Assembly (NCBI RefSeq): GCF_023276355.1
Contig: NZ_JALLPL010000001.1
Coordinates: 2,232,001 to 2,296,000 of the forward strand
Direction of reading: 5' to 3'
DNA from: Haloplanus sp. XH21
GTDB lineage: Archaea; Halobacteriota; Halobacteria; Halobacteriales; Haloferacaceae
Length of the DNA stretch: 64,000 nucleotides
The translations under genes were made by a program, and so were the position numbers. Position 1 is the first letter of the stretch; each line of letters begins with the position of its first letter. This document shows positions 23,604 through 32,654 of the stretch, in pieces. Below the pieces are notes generated by a model. That model had not been told where the DNA came from, made no database searches, and worked only from the letters and a program-made list of their open reading frames with translations.

Positions 23604-26477
23604 ATGGAATACGACCCGCAGGACGTGGAGGAGCGCTGGCGGGAGCGCTGGGCCGAGACGGGGCGCTACGAGGCCGATCCCGAGGAGGTTGAGGACCCCG
23701 ACGACGCGACCTTCATCACGGTCCCCTACCCCTACCCCAGCGGCGGCATGCATATCGGGCACGCCCGGACGTACACCGTGCCGGACGTCTACGCCCGCTA
23801 CCGCCGCCAGCAGGGCGACAACGTGCTCTTTCCCATCGCGTGGCACGTCACCGGCACGCCGATCATCGGCGCCGTCGAACGCCTGAAGAAAGGCGAAGAG
23901 GAACAGCTGTCGGTGCTCCGAGACACCTACGACGTGCCGGAGGAGACCCTCCAGGATCTGGAGACGCCGATGGGCTACGCCCGCTACTTCATCGAGGAAC
24001 ATTACAAGAAGGGGATGAAGTCCCTTGGGCTGTCGGTCGACTGGCGCCGCGAGTTCACCACCAACGACGACCGCTACTCCAAGTTCATCACCTGGCAGTA
24101 CGAGACGCTGAAAGACCGGGGGCGCCTGGAGAAGGGCCTCCACCCCGTGAAATACTGCACGAACGAGGAACAGCCGGTCACGACCCACGACCTGCTGGAG
24201 GGGGAGGACGCCGAATACCAGGAGTACACCCTGGTCCGGTTCGGCCTCGACGACGCGGTGGTGCCGATGGCGACGCTCCGCCCCGAAACGGTGCGGGGCG
24301 TAACCAACGCCTACGTCAACCCCGACGGGGCGTACGTCCGGGCGACCGTCGACGGTGAGACGTGGCTGGTCTCGGAAGCGGCGACGGCGAAACTCCGCCT
24401 GCAGGCCCACGACGTGACCGTCGAAGAGACGTTCGCGGGCACCGAACTGGTCGGTACGTCGGTCACCAACCCCGTCACCGGCGACGAGGTGCCCATCCTG
24501 CCGGCGACGTTCGTCGATCCGGACAACGCGACCGGCGTGGTCATGTCGGTGCCCGCCCACTCCCCCGACGACTACCTCGCCTTGCAGGAGGCGAAAGCCG
24601 ACGACGAGCGCATGGCGCGCTACGGCGTCGATCCGGCGGTCGTCGACGACATCGAACCCATCCCCATCCTCGATGTCGAGGGCTACGGCGACGTGCCCGC
24701 CCGCCACGCCGTCGAGGAGGCGGGCATCGAGTCGTCGGGTGACCCCGCGCTGGAGGCCGTGACCCAGGAACTGTACAACCGCGAGTTCCACGCGGGCCGC
24801 CTCCACGACGACTACGGCGAGTTCGCAGGCGCGGTCATCGAGGACATCCGCGAGCAGTACCGCGACGCCGGCGTCGACGCCGGCCAGTTCGACACCATGT
24901 ACGAGTTCTCGGAGGAGGTCGTCTGCCGGTGTGGCGGCGACGTCGAGGTGGCCGAACAGGACACCTGGTTCCTCAGCTACAACGACGAGGACTGGAAGGA
25001 GCGGACGCGGCAGGTCGTCGAGAACATGGAGTGCATCCCGGCGAACACCCGCGACGAGTACCACCACACCATCGGGTGGCTCAACGAGTGGCCGTGCATC
25101 CGCAACTACGGCCTCGGGACGCGCCTGCCCTGGGACGACGACTTCGTCATCGAACCCCTCTCGGACTCGACCATCTACATGGCGTACTACACCCTCGCGC
25201 CGCGCCTGCGCGAGATCCCCGTCGAGGACCTCGACCGCGACTTCTTCGACGCGCTCTTCTACGGCGCCGACGCGGTGGACGACCCCGATCCGCGCGCGCT
25301 CGACCTGCGCGAGGAGTGGCAGTACTGGTACCCCGTCGACTACCGCTTCTCCGCGAACGACCTCATCTCGAACCACCTCACGTTCTACCTGTTCCACCAC
25401 GCGGAACTGTTCGACGAGGCCAACTGGCCTGAAGGCATCGTCATCATGGGCATGGGTCTGCTGGAGGGCGAGAAGATGTCGTCCTCGAAGGGCCACGTCG
25501 TCCTGCCGGGCGAAGCCATCGAGAACTACGGCGCCGACACCGTCCGCTTTTTCCTGCTCAACTCCGCGGAGCCGTGGCAGGACTACGACTGGCGCGCAGG
25601 CCAGGTCGAGAGCGTCCGCAACCAGCTCGATCGCTTCTGGAACCGAGCCCAGGAACTCATCCCCGAGGACTCGACCTCGACGTTCGACGACGACCCGGCC
25701 GACCAGGATCTGCAGCATATCGACCGGTGGCTCCTGTCGAAACTCCAGCGCACCGTCCGCGAAGTGACGGGGGCGATGGACAACTCGGAGACGCGGGCGG
25801 CGAGTCAGACCGCCTTCTACGACTTCGAGGAGTCGCTTCGGTGGTACCGCCGACGGACGGACCGCGACCGTCCGGGCGCCCAATGGACGCTCCGCCACGC
25901 CCTGGAGACGCGACTGCGGCTTCTCGCGCCGTTCGTCCCCTTCCTCGCGAACGAACTCCACGAGCAACTGACGGGGACGGCGGCCGAGGACGCCGACTGG
26001 CCCGAGGCCGACCCCGACCGCATCGACCCGCCCACCGAGGTCCAGGAGAGGCAGATCGAGCGGCTCACGGAGGACATCAACGACATCATCGACGTGATGG
26101 GAACCGATCCCGACACCATCCACGTGTACGCGGCCGCCGACTGGAAGCGGAAGGTGTTCGACGCCGTGGCCGGCGCCGGCCCCGACATCGGCGCCGTGAT
26201 GAGCGAGGCGATGTCGGACCCGGACCTCCGGGAGCGGGGCGACGCGGTGAACGACCTCGCGGGCGAACTCGTCGAACTCACGCGGGACCGCGACGACACG
26301 ACGGTCGACGTGATGCGCGAACTGGACGAACAGGCGGTGTACGAAGCCGCGATCCCCTTCCTCGAACGCGAGTTCGACGCGGCGGTCGCCGTCTACGCCG
26401 AGGACGAGAACCCGCCGGATCCGGGTGACCGCGCCAGCGACGCCGTACCGTTCCGCCCGGCAATCTATCTCGAGTAG
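23604..26477 (+). CDS. leuS: Leucyl-tRNA synthetase, archaeal type
   Basis: A 957-aa class I synthetase charging tRNA-Leu. The HIGH motif is at residues 50-53 (PSGGMHIGHARTYTVPDVY), the KMSKS loop is GEKMSSSKGHVVLPGE near 622, and the CP1 editing domain lies between about 225 and 430 (AYVNPDGAYVRATVDGETW). The anticodon-binding domain and C-terminal extension follow to the end, giving the archaeal/eukaryal length. The start ATG at 23604 is supported by a TATA element 28 nt upstream. The last 13 bp overlap the convergent lipoprotein gene. Confidence 0.97.
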   Translation: MEYDPQDVEERWRERWAETGRYEADPEEVEDPDDATFITVPYPYPSGGMHIGHARTYTVPDVYARYRRQQGDNVLFPIAWHVTGTPIIGAVERLKKGEEEQLSVLRDTYDVPEETLQDLETPMGYARYFIEEHYKKGMKSLGLSVDWRREFTTNDDRYSKFITWQYETLKDRGRLEKGLHPVKYCTNEEQPVTTHDLLEGEDAEYQEYTLVRFGLDDAVVPMATLRPETVRGVTNAYVNPDGAYVRATVDGETWLVSEAATAKLRLQAHDVTVEETFAGTELVGTSVTNPVTGDEVPILPATFVDPDNATGVVMSVPAHSPDDYLALQEAKADDERMARYGVDPAVVDDIEPIPILDVEGYGDVPARHAVEEAGIESSGDPALEAVTQELYNREFHAGRLHDDYGEFAGAVIEDIREQYRDAGVDAGQFDTMYEFSEEVVCRCGGDVEVAEQDTWFLSYNDEDWKERTRQVVENMECIPANTRDEYHHTIGWLNEWPCIRNYGLGTRLPWDDDFVIEPLSDSTIYMAYYTLAPRLREIPVEDLDRDFFDALFYGADAVDDPDPRALDLREEWQYWYPVDYRFSANDLISNHLTFYLFHHAELFDEANWPEGIVIMGMGLLEGEKMSSSKGHVVLPGEAIENYGADTVRFFLLNSAEPWQDYDWRAGQVESVRNQLDRFWNRAQELIPEDSTSTFDDDPADQDLQHIDRWLLSKLQRTVREVTGAMDNSETRAASQTAFYDFEESLRWYRRRTDRDRPGAQWTLRHALETRLRLLAPFVPFLANELHEQLTGTAAEDADWPEADPDRIDPPTEVQERQIERLTEDINDIIDVMGTDPDTIHVYAAADWKRKVFDAVAGAGPDIGAVMSEAMSDPDLRERGDAVNDLAGELVELTRDRDDTTVDVMRELDEQAVYEAAIPFLEREFDAAVAVYAEDENPPDPGDRASDAVPFRPAIYLE

Positions 26478-27325
26478 CGAGACGGTCGGGACGGCATCGC
26501 CGTTCCGTCGCCGTCCAGGCTGACCTCGAACGACCGGGACTCGCCGGGGACGACGACCGCGAACTGCAGACGGTCACCGATATTCTCGCCGACGTGATAG
26601 TCGACGGTCGTTTCGTGGGTCGTCGACGCGCCGGCGGCGAGCGAGAGGGAGAACGCGTCCCCGCCGTGCATCGGGCCGTGGTGATTGATCGCACCGCGAC
26701 AGACGCCAGCGCCGCCGGTGTTCGTCACGTCGAGACGGATCGGAACCGGGTCGTCGTGGCCGACGGCGTCGGGCACGTCGTACGTGACCGCGAACGCGGG
26801 TGGCGTGGCGCGGAGTGGATCGAACGTCGACGCGGGGATCGACCACCGAGCGTCGTCAAGCGTGACGGCCGCCGTGTCGACCGCCGGTGAGTGCGGAACG
26901 GCAAAGTGCAGATAGCCGCGGGTCTCTGCGGCCGTATACGCGCCGTCGCCGACTGGCGCGAGATCGCGGACGGGACCGAACGCGGCGTCGGCGGGGGCGA
27001 TCCGTTCGTCGGCCACGTCCAGGGTGAAGGCGTCACGGGCGGGCGGCGACGAACCCTGTGCGGTGACGCCGACGAACGCGAACCACCCGTCGCCGGCCGA
27101 TTCGACGCCGAAAGCGTCCGGGGCGCTGAGATACTGATACGAGTGAACGACGGCGAATTCGGCGACGGTAATCTCCGCGTCGTCGACGGAAATCGATTCG
27201 CCGAGCGTCGCCGTCTCGCCGTCGGCAGTCGGCGTCGACGAGGACGGGACGCGGTCGGCACACCCCGCAATTCCGGCCGCGGCGAGGCTCGCCGTCGCGA
27301 GAAAGGCGCGTCTGCTGGAGGGCAT
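26465..27325 (-). CDS. Secreted lipoprotein with Tat signal, haloarchaeal
   Basis: A 286-aa extracellular protein. The N-terminus MPSSRRAFLATASLAAAGIA then GC is a twin-arginine signal with a lipobox (AGC); cysteine at residue 21 would carry the lipid anchor. A Ser/Thr-rich linker follows and then two beta-rich segments (residues 45-170 and 180-280), with GDPVPIRLDVTNTGG-like strand-turn patterns, probably Ig-like. No catalytic motif is apparent; a binding or surface role is likely. Its 3' end overlaps the leuS stop region by 13 bp on the opposite strand. Confidence 0.8.
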   Translation of the reverse strand: MPSSRRAFLATASLAAAGIAGCADRVPSSSTPTADGETATLGESISVDDAEITVAEFAVVHSYQYLSAPDAFGVESAGDGWFAFVGVTAQGSSPPARDAFTLDVADERIAPADAAFGPVRDLAPVGDGAYTAAETRGYLHFAVPHSPAVDTAAVTLDDARWSIPASTFDPLRATPPAFAVTYDVPDAVGHDDPVPIRLDVTNTGGAGVCRGAINHHGPMHGGDAFSLSLAAGASTTHETTVDYHVGENIGDRLQFAVVVPGESRSFEVSLDGDGTAMPSRPSRYSR

Positions 27326-27409
27326 AGCAGCGGGTATCGAGGGCTAAAATAAGGGTCTTGTGCCGCGTGAAAGCGATCCTGTGGCGTCGGTGGTGGGTGC
27401 GCGCCTACC

Positions 27410-29071
27410 TCACATCGCGCCGCCCATGCCACCCATGCCGCCCATGCCGCCAGCGCCGCCGGGGCCGCCCTCGTCCTCGTCGCCGGAGGTCGAGAGGTCG
27501 CCGGCCGCGATGATGTCGTCGATTTTCAGGACCAGGTTCGCGGCCTCGGTGGCCGACGTAAGCGCCTGCTCCTTGGCGTGGGCGGGTTCGACGACGCCAG
27601 CCTCGTAGGTGTCGACCACGTCGCCGGTGAAGACGTTGAGGCCGGCGCGTGCGTCGCCCGCCTCGTGGGCGGCGCGCAGGTCGACGAGCGTGTCGATACT
27701 GTCGAGACCGGCGTTGCTCGCGAGCACGCGCGGAACGGTCTCGACGGCGTCGGCGAAGGCCTCGACGGCGAGCTGCTCGCGGCCGCTGACGCTGTCGGCG
27801 TAGTCACGCAGACGGCTCGCGAGTTCGACTTCGACGGCACCGCCGCCGGCGAGGACGCGACCGTCGGCGGTGGTCGCCGAAACCACGTCGAGGGCGTCCT
27901 GAATGCCGCGTTCGAGCTCTTCGACGACGTGCTCGGTCGAGCCGCGGAGCAGGAGGGTCACGCCGTGAACGTTCTCGCCCTCGACGTAGAACAGGCCGGC
28001 GTCGGCGTCGCGGCTGATGGTGCCGTTGCCGAGGTCGGCGCCGGTGGCGCTGTCGAGGTCGGAGACGATGCTGGCGCCGAGAATCTCCTGCAGGAAGCCC
28101 ATGTCGGACTTCTTCGTCCGGCGGACCGCGAGGATGCCCTCCTGCGCGAGCAGGTACTGTGCGAGGTCGTCGATGCCCTTCTGACAGAACACCACGTCGG
28201 CGCCGGTGGCGACGATCTGGTCGACCTTCTCCCGGAGCTGTTGCTCTTCGCTATCGAGGAACTGCTGGAGCTGTTCGGGGTCGTCGATGCTGACCTGCGC
28301 GTCGGCGTCGGTCTCTTCGACCTCGATGGGCTCGTTGAGGAGGAGTACGTCCGCCGAGTCGAACTCGACGGGCATGTCGTCGTTGACGGGGTCTTTGTCG
28401 ATGACTGCGCCGTTGAGGAGTTCCGACTCGGACGCCGAGCGACCCGTCTGCGTCTCGATCTCGACGAATTCGAGGTCGACGACGTGGGAGCCGTCCTCGG
28501 TCTCGACGGTGACCGCCTGGACCGCGTCGACGACGAGCTGTGCGAGGAGTTCCTTATCGAGGTCGGAGCTCTTGCCCGTCATCGAGGTTTCGGCGACGCG
28601 TCGGAGGAGCTGCTCGTCGCTGGGGTCGACGGACTCCGCGATGTCGTCGATCTCGTCGCGGGCGAACTCGGAGGCCATGTGGAAGCCCTTGATGATCGCC
28701 GTCGGGTGGATGTCCTGATCGAGGAGATCCTCGGCGTTGCCGAGGAGGTCCCCGGCGATGGAGACGGCCGTCGTCGTCCCGTCGCCGGCCTCGTCCTCCT
28801 GAGTCTCGGCGACTTCGACGATCATCTCGGCCGTCGGGTTGTCGATGTCCATCTCCTGGAGGATGGTCACGCCGTCGTTGGTGATGGTGACGCTGCCCAT
28901 CGAGTCGACGAGCATCTTGTCCATCCCCTTCGGGCCGAGCGTCGACCGTACCGACTCCGCGACTGCACGGGCCGCCGAGATGTTGTACTCCTGAGCGTCC
29001 TTGTCCTTGACGCGCTGGGCGTCCTCGCCCATAATGATCATCGGCTGCCCCTGTTGCATACGCTGACTCAT
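27410..29071 (-). CDS. ths: Thermosome subunit (group II chaperonin)
   Basis: A 553-aa subunit of the archaeal double-ring chaperonin that folds proteins in an ATP-driven chamber. The equatorial domain has [15 protein letters not shown] and [16 protein letters not shown] with the GDGTT ATP site; the apical domain spans about 215-365; the closing equatorial part holds [17 protein letters not shown]. The C-terminus is the Gly/Met repeat tail [17 protein letters not shown], which lines the cavity. In haloarchaea such genes are heat-inducible. A strong TATA box (29098-29108) lies about 30 nt upstream. Which paralogue (ths1, 2 or 3) it is cannot be told here. Confidence 0.96.
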   Translation of the reverse strand: MSQRMQQGQPMIIMGEDAQRVKDKDAQEYNISAARAVAESVRSTLGPKGMDKMLVDSMGSVTITNDGVTILQEMDIDNPTAEMIVEVAETQEDEAGDGTTTAVSIAGDLLGNAEDLLDQDIHPTAIIKGFHMASEFARDEIDDIAESVDPSDEQLLRRVAETSMTGKSSDLDKELLAQLVVDAVQAVTVETEDGSHVVDLEFVEIETQTGRSASESELLNGAVIDKDPVNDDMPVEFDSADVLLLNEPIEVEETDADAQVSIDDPEQLQQFLDSEEQQLREKVDQIVATGADVVFCQKGIDDLAQYLLAQEGILAVRRTKKSDMGFLQEILGASIVSDLDSATGADLGNGTISRDADAGLFYVEGENVHGVTLLLRGSTEHVVEELERGIQDALDVVSATTADGRVLAGGGAVEVELASRLRDYADSVSGREQLAVEAFADAVETVPRVLASNAGLDSIDTLVDLRAAHEAGDARAGLNVFTGDVVDTYEAGVVEPAHAKEQALTSATEAANLVLKIDDIIAAGDLSTSGDEDEGGPGGAGGMGGMGGMGGAM

Positions 29072-29097
29072 GGTTCACCGAACGATTGTTTGTCCTT

Positions 29098-29108
29098 CTA
29101 TATAAAAG
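29098..29108 (-). promoter_or_regulatory. TATA box of the thermosome gene
   Basis: On the minus strand CTTTTATATAG, about 30 nt before the ATG at 29071, so the transcript has an almost absent leader. The region just upstream (ACTCACTTT) is the expected position of the BRE. Confidence 0.65.
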
Positions 29109-29255
29109 TGAGTGTTCCGGGAGACGCCGTGAGAGACGCGACACGCAGAGTGGGAGCGGAAAAACAGCCGACGTGAGGAGGTTCGCTGATTCTGTGAGAA
29201 CTGTTATCACGACCCGAGAATGGCGGGCGATTCCGGATCGCGGGGTGCTTTAAGT

Positions 29256-29310
29256 TACAGAGCTGATCGGAAGTCACGATAGATTCGCGCCGGACCGACC
29301 CGGTGCGAAG
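29256..29310. repeat. Partial palindromic element abutting copy 5a
   Basis: Left arm GATCGGAAGTCACGATAGAT then the hairpin GATTCGCGCCGG with CCGGTGCGAA around a six-base loop. It carries the AAGTCA half of the family loop; the AACTGT half (as AAACAGTT, 29397-29404) lies beyond the copy at 29311-29395, which suggests that the later copy inserted into it. Confidence 0.5.
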
Positions 29311-29395
29311 CTATAGTAGCGTTCGGAACTGTTTGCACACCTGATCGCACGCCGTCTGGTGATCAGGTCTGCGATGACTGACAAAGGCTACGATC
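29311..29395 (+). repeat. Palindromic element, copy 5a
   Basis: An 85-bp element with termini CTATAGTAGCGTTCGGAACT and (right arm reversed) ATCGTAGCCTTTGTCAGTCA; inner stem GCACACCTGATC against GCAGACCTGATC. It differs from copy 5b (30334) by a single base over about 84. Confidence 0.85.
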
Positions 29396-29417
29396 GAAAC
29401 AGTTGCGGCCCTCCCGC

Positions 29418-29813
29418 TCAGTCCCGGGAATCGGGCGGTTCCTTCCAGTGGACCGTGACCGTTCCGATGGCGAAGGCGTCGTCGGTGTCGGTGTCGCGAG
29501 TGATCACCAGATCGTTGGTCCCGGCGGTGAGAGAGACGGCGTCGCCGAACGTATCGACCCAGTACTGCCAGCCCTCGTTGGGAGGGATATCGAACCCGCT
29601 CATCGGGTCGCCGTTGATCAGAACGTCGTGTCCGTACTCGCCGACATCGAACGCCTGGATGCCGACGTAGCCGTCGGTGGCGTCGTCGGTCGGAACGTCG
29701 AACTCCTGGGGGTCGGTCGCATCGCCGACGTTGGTCGCCCAGTCCAGGTCGAGTTCTCGCGTCGCTGGCGCGAGTTGCGTACCGACGTACATCGTCGCGT
29801 AGTTCGCGCGCAC
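29418..29813 (-). CDS. Conserved haloarchaeal protein (DUF7383-like)
   Basis: A 131-aa acidic protein with blocks GYVGIQAFDVGEYGHDVLIN, GDPMSGFDIPPNEGWQYW and AFAIGTVTVHWKEP. I recognise it as a conserved halophile family (DUF7383, number from memory); the beta-rich pattern with DVGEYGHDVLINGDPL-like strands suggests a jelly-roll or carbohydrate-binding-like fold, which is inference. The start is a GTG at 29813 since no ATG precedes the conserved region. The gene lies between two near-identical palindromic repeats. Confidence 0.65.
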   Translation of the reverse strand: MRANYATMYVGTQLAPATRELDLDWATNVGDATDPQEFDVPTDDATDGYVGIQAFDVGEYGHDVLINGDPMSGFDIPPNEGWQYWVDTFGDAVSLTAGTNDLVITRDTDTDDAFAIGTVTVHWKEPPDSRD

Positions 29814-29855
29814 GTCCTTCGATTGAATGGGAGTAGGGAAAAGATCGCCGGCGGG

Positions 29856-30026
29856 TCAGGACCGCTCGGACGGTTCGTTGGCCACGAGTTCGGCCTCTTC
29901 GCCGTCGAGTTCCGGCAGTTCCGCGTCTTCGCCGAGCGTCTCGAGTTCCTGCTCGTAGAGCTGCTGGCGCAGCTGCTCGCGCTTTTTCTGCCCGTTTTTC
30001 TCGCGGCCACTTTTCGTGTCAGGCAT
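29856..30026 (-). CDS. Small charged haloarchaeal protein
   Basis: A 56-aa protein from ATG 30026. The N-terminus MPDTKSGREKNGQKKREQLR is strongly basic and the C-terminus acidic (ETLGEDAELPELDGEEAEL), with a helical middle (QQLYEQELETL). Probably a small nucleic-acid or ribosome-associated protein, but I have no motif to support this. The in-frame ATG at 30050 would add eight residues. Confidence 0.6.
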   Translation of the reverse strand: MPDTKSGREKNGQKKREQLRQQLYEQELETLGEDAELPELDGEEAELVANEPSERS

Positions 30027-30137
30027 TGTCACTCTGTGAGACGTGCCCACACCACATGAACCTTTCTCCGATTCCAGACGAACGCAACGCTCCGTACGGC
30101 GTGTGTGTTAAGTCCGTGGGGTGTGGAACGTTACCAC

Positions 30138-30329
30138 ATGTCGCTGAAGGGCGGACGAACCGACGCCGTTCCGGACGACCCGTCGCCGGTCGACAAACAC
30201 GTCGCGGAGTGGGTCTGTACCGACTGTGAGTACGACGAGTACCGGACGACGACCGGCACGACGGGCACGCTCGCCCGCTGCCCGAGCTGTGGCGGTGACC
30301 TCGTGATGCCGCGCGACGCGATGTCGTAA
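30138..30329 (+). CDS. Zinc-ribbon protein
   Basis: A 63-aa protein with one zinc ribbon: WVCTDCEYDEYRTTTGTTGT then LARCPSCGGDLVMPR, giving CxxC and CxxC about 20 residues apart. Small zinc-ribbon proteins are frequent in haloarchaea and act as regulators or protein partners; no function is assigned. The ATG at 30138 is preferred over 30105. Its TAA stop is followed by TACGG and copy 5b. Confidence 0.7.
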   Translation: MSLKGGRTDAVPDDPSPVDKHVAEWVCTDCEYDEYRTTTGTTGTLARCPSCGGDLVMPRDAMS

Positions 30330-30333
30330 TACG

Positions 30334-30421
30334 GCTATAGTAGCGTTTGGAACTGTTTGCACACCTGATCGCACGCCGTCTGGTGATCAGGTCTGCGATG
30401 ACTGACAAAGGCTACGATAGC
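30334..30421 (+). repeat. Palindromic element, copy 5b
   Basis: An 88-bp element in the same orientation as copy 5a, with one mismatch over about 84 bp. Inner stem ACCTGATC/GATCAGGT; internal loop AACTGTTT against CAGTCATC. The two copies flank the 0.9-kb block with the DUF7383-like gene, the charged protein and the zinc ribbon. Confidence 0.85.
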
Positions 30422-30454
30422 TATGACTGTAGCGACCTGCGGCGGAATAAGAAG

Positions 30455-30536
30455 CGCCGGGACAGGGATTTGAACCCTGGATCCCTGAAGGGAACACGCT
30501 TTCCAGGCGTGCGCCTTACCACTCGGCCATCCCGGC
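30455..30536 (-). tRNA. tRNA-Ser (GGA)
   Basis: An 82-nt tRNA with a long variable arm. Acceptor GCCGGGA pairs with TCCCGGC, discriminator G. The anticodon stem CACGC/GCGTG encloses CTGGAAA, anticodon GGA. Variable arm TTCCCTTCAGGGATC, T arm CAGGG-TTCAAAT-CCCTG. No CCA is encoded. Confidence 0.95.
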
Positions 30537-30564
30537 ACGCAGTTGTGTCTAACTGCTCCGCCTG

Positions 30565-30771
30565 TTAAGTCCTTCCGTTTTCCCGTATTCGCGGCGCCAA
30601 CAGATGCGTCAGACCGGCCGACAGGGCGCCGACGGCGACGGCGCCGCCGCCGACGACGAACAGGCCGATTTCCAGGGGACCAACGAGGAGTCGATACCCC
30701 TGAACGAGCACGAGAAAGGAGAGCGCGCCGACGAGTCCCCAGAGCAGACTCGATTTGTGTCGGGGCGTCAT
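30565..30771 (-). CDS. Small membrane protein
   Basis: A 68-aa protein with two predicted membrane helices: LLWGLVGALSFLVLVQGYRL (residues 9-28) and IGLFVVGGGAVAVGALSAGL (35-54), separated by a short loop. Basic residues at both ends (PRHK, PRIREN) suggest both termini face the cytoplasm. No family function known to me. It follows ridA on the same strand by 19 bp and is probably in its operon. Confidence 0.65.
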   Translation of the reverse strand: MTPRHKSSLLWGLVGALSFLVLVQGYRLLVGPLEIGLFVVGGGAVAVGALSAGLTHLLAPRIRENGRT

Positions 30772-30790
30772 CGGGCGGCCCTCGTCACGC

Positions 30791-31171
30791 TCACTCCACG
30801 TCGGCGATGGCTTCGATTTCCAGGGCCGCGCCCTTGGGGACGTTACCGACTTCGACGGCGCTACGGGCCGGTGGCTCCGCGTCGAAATACGTCGCGTACG
30901 TCTCGTTCATCTCGTCGAAGTCGTCGATGTCGTCGAGAAAGATGGTCACTTTCAGCAGGTCGCTCGCGTCGGCCCCCTCGTCGGCGAGGATGGCCATGAC
31001 GTTGTCCAGCGACTGCTCGGTCTGCGTCGCGACGCTCTCGTCGTCGAGGAGTTCGCCGTCCGGGGTCAGCGGCAGTTGCCCGGCCGTGAACAGCAGCGAT
31101 CCGTTCGTCGTCGCCTGACTGTACGCGCCCACCGCGGCGGGGGCGTCGTCGGTGCTGATGGTTCGTTTCAC
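30791..31171 (-). CDS. ridA: RidA family enamine/imine deaminase
   Basis: A 126-aa cytosolic protein that hydrolyses reactive 2-aminoacrylate and related enamines produced by PLP enzymes such as threonine dehydratase. Blocks AVGAYSQATTNGSLLFTAGQ, LKVTIFLDDIDDFDEMN and PARSAVEVGNVPKGA with the active-site Arg are canonical. The start is GTG 31171; an ATG at 31210 would add 13 atypical residues. It lies 63 bp downstream of ilvA on the same strand, so the producer and the detoxifier of the enamine are probably co-transcribed. Confidence 0.92.
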   Translation of the reverse strand: MKRTISTDDAPAAVGAYSQATTNGSLLFTAGQLPLTPDGELLDDESVATQTEQSLDNVMAILADEGADASDLLKVTIFLDDIDDFDEMNETYATYFDAEPPARSAVEVGNVPKGAALEIEAIADVE

Positions 31172-31234
31172 GCTCCGGTCGTCACGCGGGGTCGGGTTAA
31201 AAGTACACATCCACGGCCGTTCCTGCCGTCGCCG

Positions 31235-32464
31235 TCAGACCGACATCTGGTACCCGTTGACGATTTCGACATCGTAGCCGCGGCTCCGGAGCGCCGAGAG
31301 GAGTTCGTCGATGTGGTCCGGGCCACGAGTCTCCACTTCGAGTTCGACGCGCGCGTCGTTCATCGCCACGTCCCGCGATGTACGGTCGTGGTGGAAGGCG
31401 GTGATGTTCGCGCGGTGTTCGGCGATGATGGTGCCCAGCTCGACCAGGGCGCCGGGCTGGTCTTTCAGGATGGTGCGGAAGCGGAGATACCGACCCGTCG
31501 CGACCAGGCCACGCATTACGACCGTCGTGAGGACGTTGAGGTCGATGTTGCCGCCACAGACCGCGGGGACGATCACTTCCCCCTCGTCGAACTCGATGGC
31601 GCCGGACAGGAGCGCCGCAATCGAGATGGCCCCCGCGCCCTCCGCGAGCGCCTTGTGCCGTTCGAGCAGATAAGTGAGCGCGATGGCGATGTCCTCGTCG
31701 TCGACGGTCACCACCTCGTCGACGCGTTCCTGGATGACCTCGAACGTCCGGTCACCGATGCGGCGGGTGGCGATGCCGTCGGCGATGGTGTCGACGCTGT
31801 CGCGCTCGTAGATTTCGCCTTTCTGCAGCGACTCCGCGGCGCTGGAGGCGCCTTCGGCCTGCACGCCGATGACGCGAACGTCGGGGTCGTGGGCCTTGAC
31901 CGCCGTCGCGATACCGGAGATGAGACCGCCGCCACCGATGGGGACGATGACGGTGTCGAGTTCCGGGCAGTCCTCGACGATTTCGAGGCCGATGGTGCCC
32001 TGGCCGGCCATCACCATCTCGTCGTCGAAGGCGTGGACGTAGGTCCGGCCCTCCTCGCGTTCGATCCGGTGGGCCTCCGACTGGGCCTCGCTGTAGTCCG
32101 TGCCGTGGAGGACGACTTCGGCGCCGTAGCGCTCGGTCGCTTTCACCTTCGAAACGGGGGCGTGCTCCGGCATGACGATCTTCGCGTCGACCCCCGCGCG
32201 GGTCGCCGCCAGCGCGACGCCCTGGGCGTGGTTGCCGGCGCTCGCCGTGACGACGCCCGCCGCCTGCTGGGCGTCCGACAGCGTTTCGATACGGTTCATT
32301 GCGCCCCGGATCTTGAACGCGCCCGTGCGCTGGAAGTTCTCCAGTTTGAGATGCACGTCGGCGCCCGTCATCTCCGAGAAGGCGTGTGAGTACTCAAGCG
32401 GCGTGTGACGCGCCACGCCCTCGACCCGGTCTCGGGCGTCGAGCACGTCCTCGAGTGAGATCAT
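31235..32464 (-). CDS. ilvA: Threonine dehydratase with ACT domain
   Basis: A 409-aa PLP enzyme converting threonine to 2-oxobutyrate and ammonia, the first step of isoleucine synthesis (or catabolic). The PLP lysine is K51 in QRTGAFKIRGAMNRIE; the phosphate loop is GGGGLISGIATAV; and a C-terminal ACT domain (about 325-403, AIIEHRANITAFHHD-like strand pattern) can bind a regulator. Length and ACT type fit archaeal and catabolic enzymes. A TATA box at 32496-32504 gives a leader of about 10 nt. Followed by ridA. Confidence 0.93.
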   Translation of the reverse strand: MISLEDVLDARDRVEGVARHTPLEYSHAFSEMTGADVHLKLENFQRTGAFKIRGAMNRIETLSDAQQAAGVVTASAGNHAQGVALAATRAGVDAKIVMPEHAPVSKVKATERYGAEVVLHGTDYSEAQSEAHRIEREEGRTYVHAFDDEMVMAGQGTIGLEIVEDCPELDTVIVPIGGGGLISGIATAVKAHDPDVRVIGVQAEGASSAAESLQKGEIYERDSVDTIADGIATRRIGDRTFEVIQERVDEVVTVDDEDIAIALTYLLERHKALAEGAGAISIAALLSGAIEFDEGEVIVPAVCGGNIDLNVLTTVVMRGLVATGRYLRFRTILKDQPGALVELGTIIAEHRANITAFHHDRTSRDVAMNDARVELEVETRGPDHIDELLSALRSRGYDVEIVNGYQMSV

Positions 32465-32495
32465 ACCACCCGTACCCGGCGGTGGCTGTTAACGG

Positions 32496-32504
32496 TTTAT
32501 ATAG
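32496..32504 (-). promoter_or_regulatory. TATA box of the ilvA operon
   Basis: On the minus strand CTATATAAA, centred about 36 nt before the ilvA ATG at 32464. The 150 bp upstream hold no gene and read GC-normal. Confidence 0.6.
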
Positions 32505-32654
32505 CGACGGCTCACCGGTGTGAAAGGGGGAATGCACGCGTGTGACGTGCGTTCATTCAATACCCGGGGGAGTACATAAACGTCATGAAGGCGCGGTGGA
32601 AGTGAAAGTGAACGCGAGAGACGGTAGAAACCATCGTATTGCGAGGACGGAGCG

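Noticed and set aside
23577-26123. 848-codon open frame antisense to leuS
   Set aside because: GC-rich archaeal coding regions leave long open antisense frames; leuS has all synthetase motifs, and the antisense translation is repetitive in Arg/Gly/Val/Asp with no domain.
27420-27470. Apparent tandem repeat (GCCACCCATGCC units)
   Set aside because: It is the Gly-Gly-Met tail of the thermosome in coding sequence, not an intergenic repeat.
27578-29176. 532-codon frame on the plus strand opposite the thermosome
   Set aside because: A shadow of the thermosome gene; its composition mirrors the chaperonin codons, and no start signal or motif is present.
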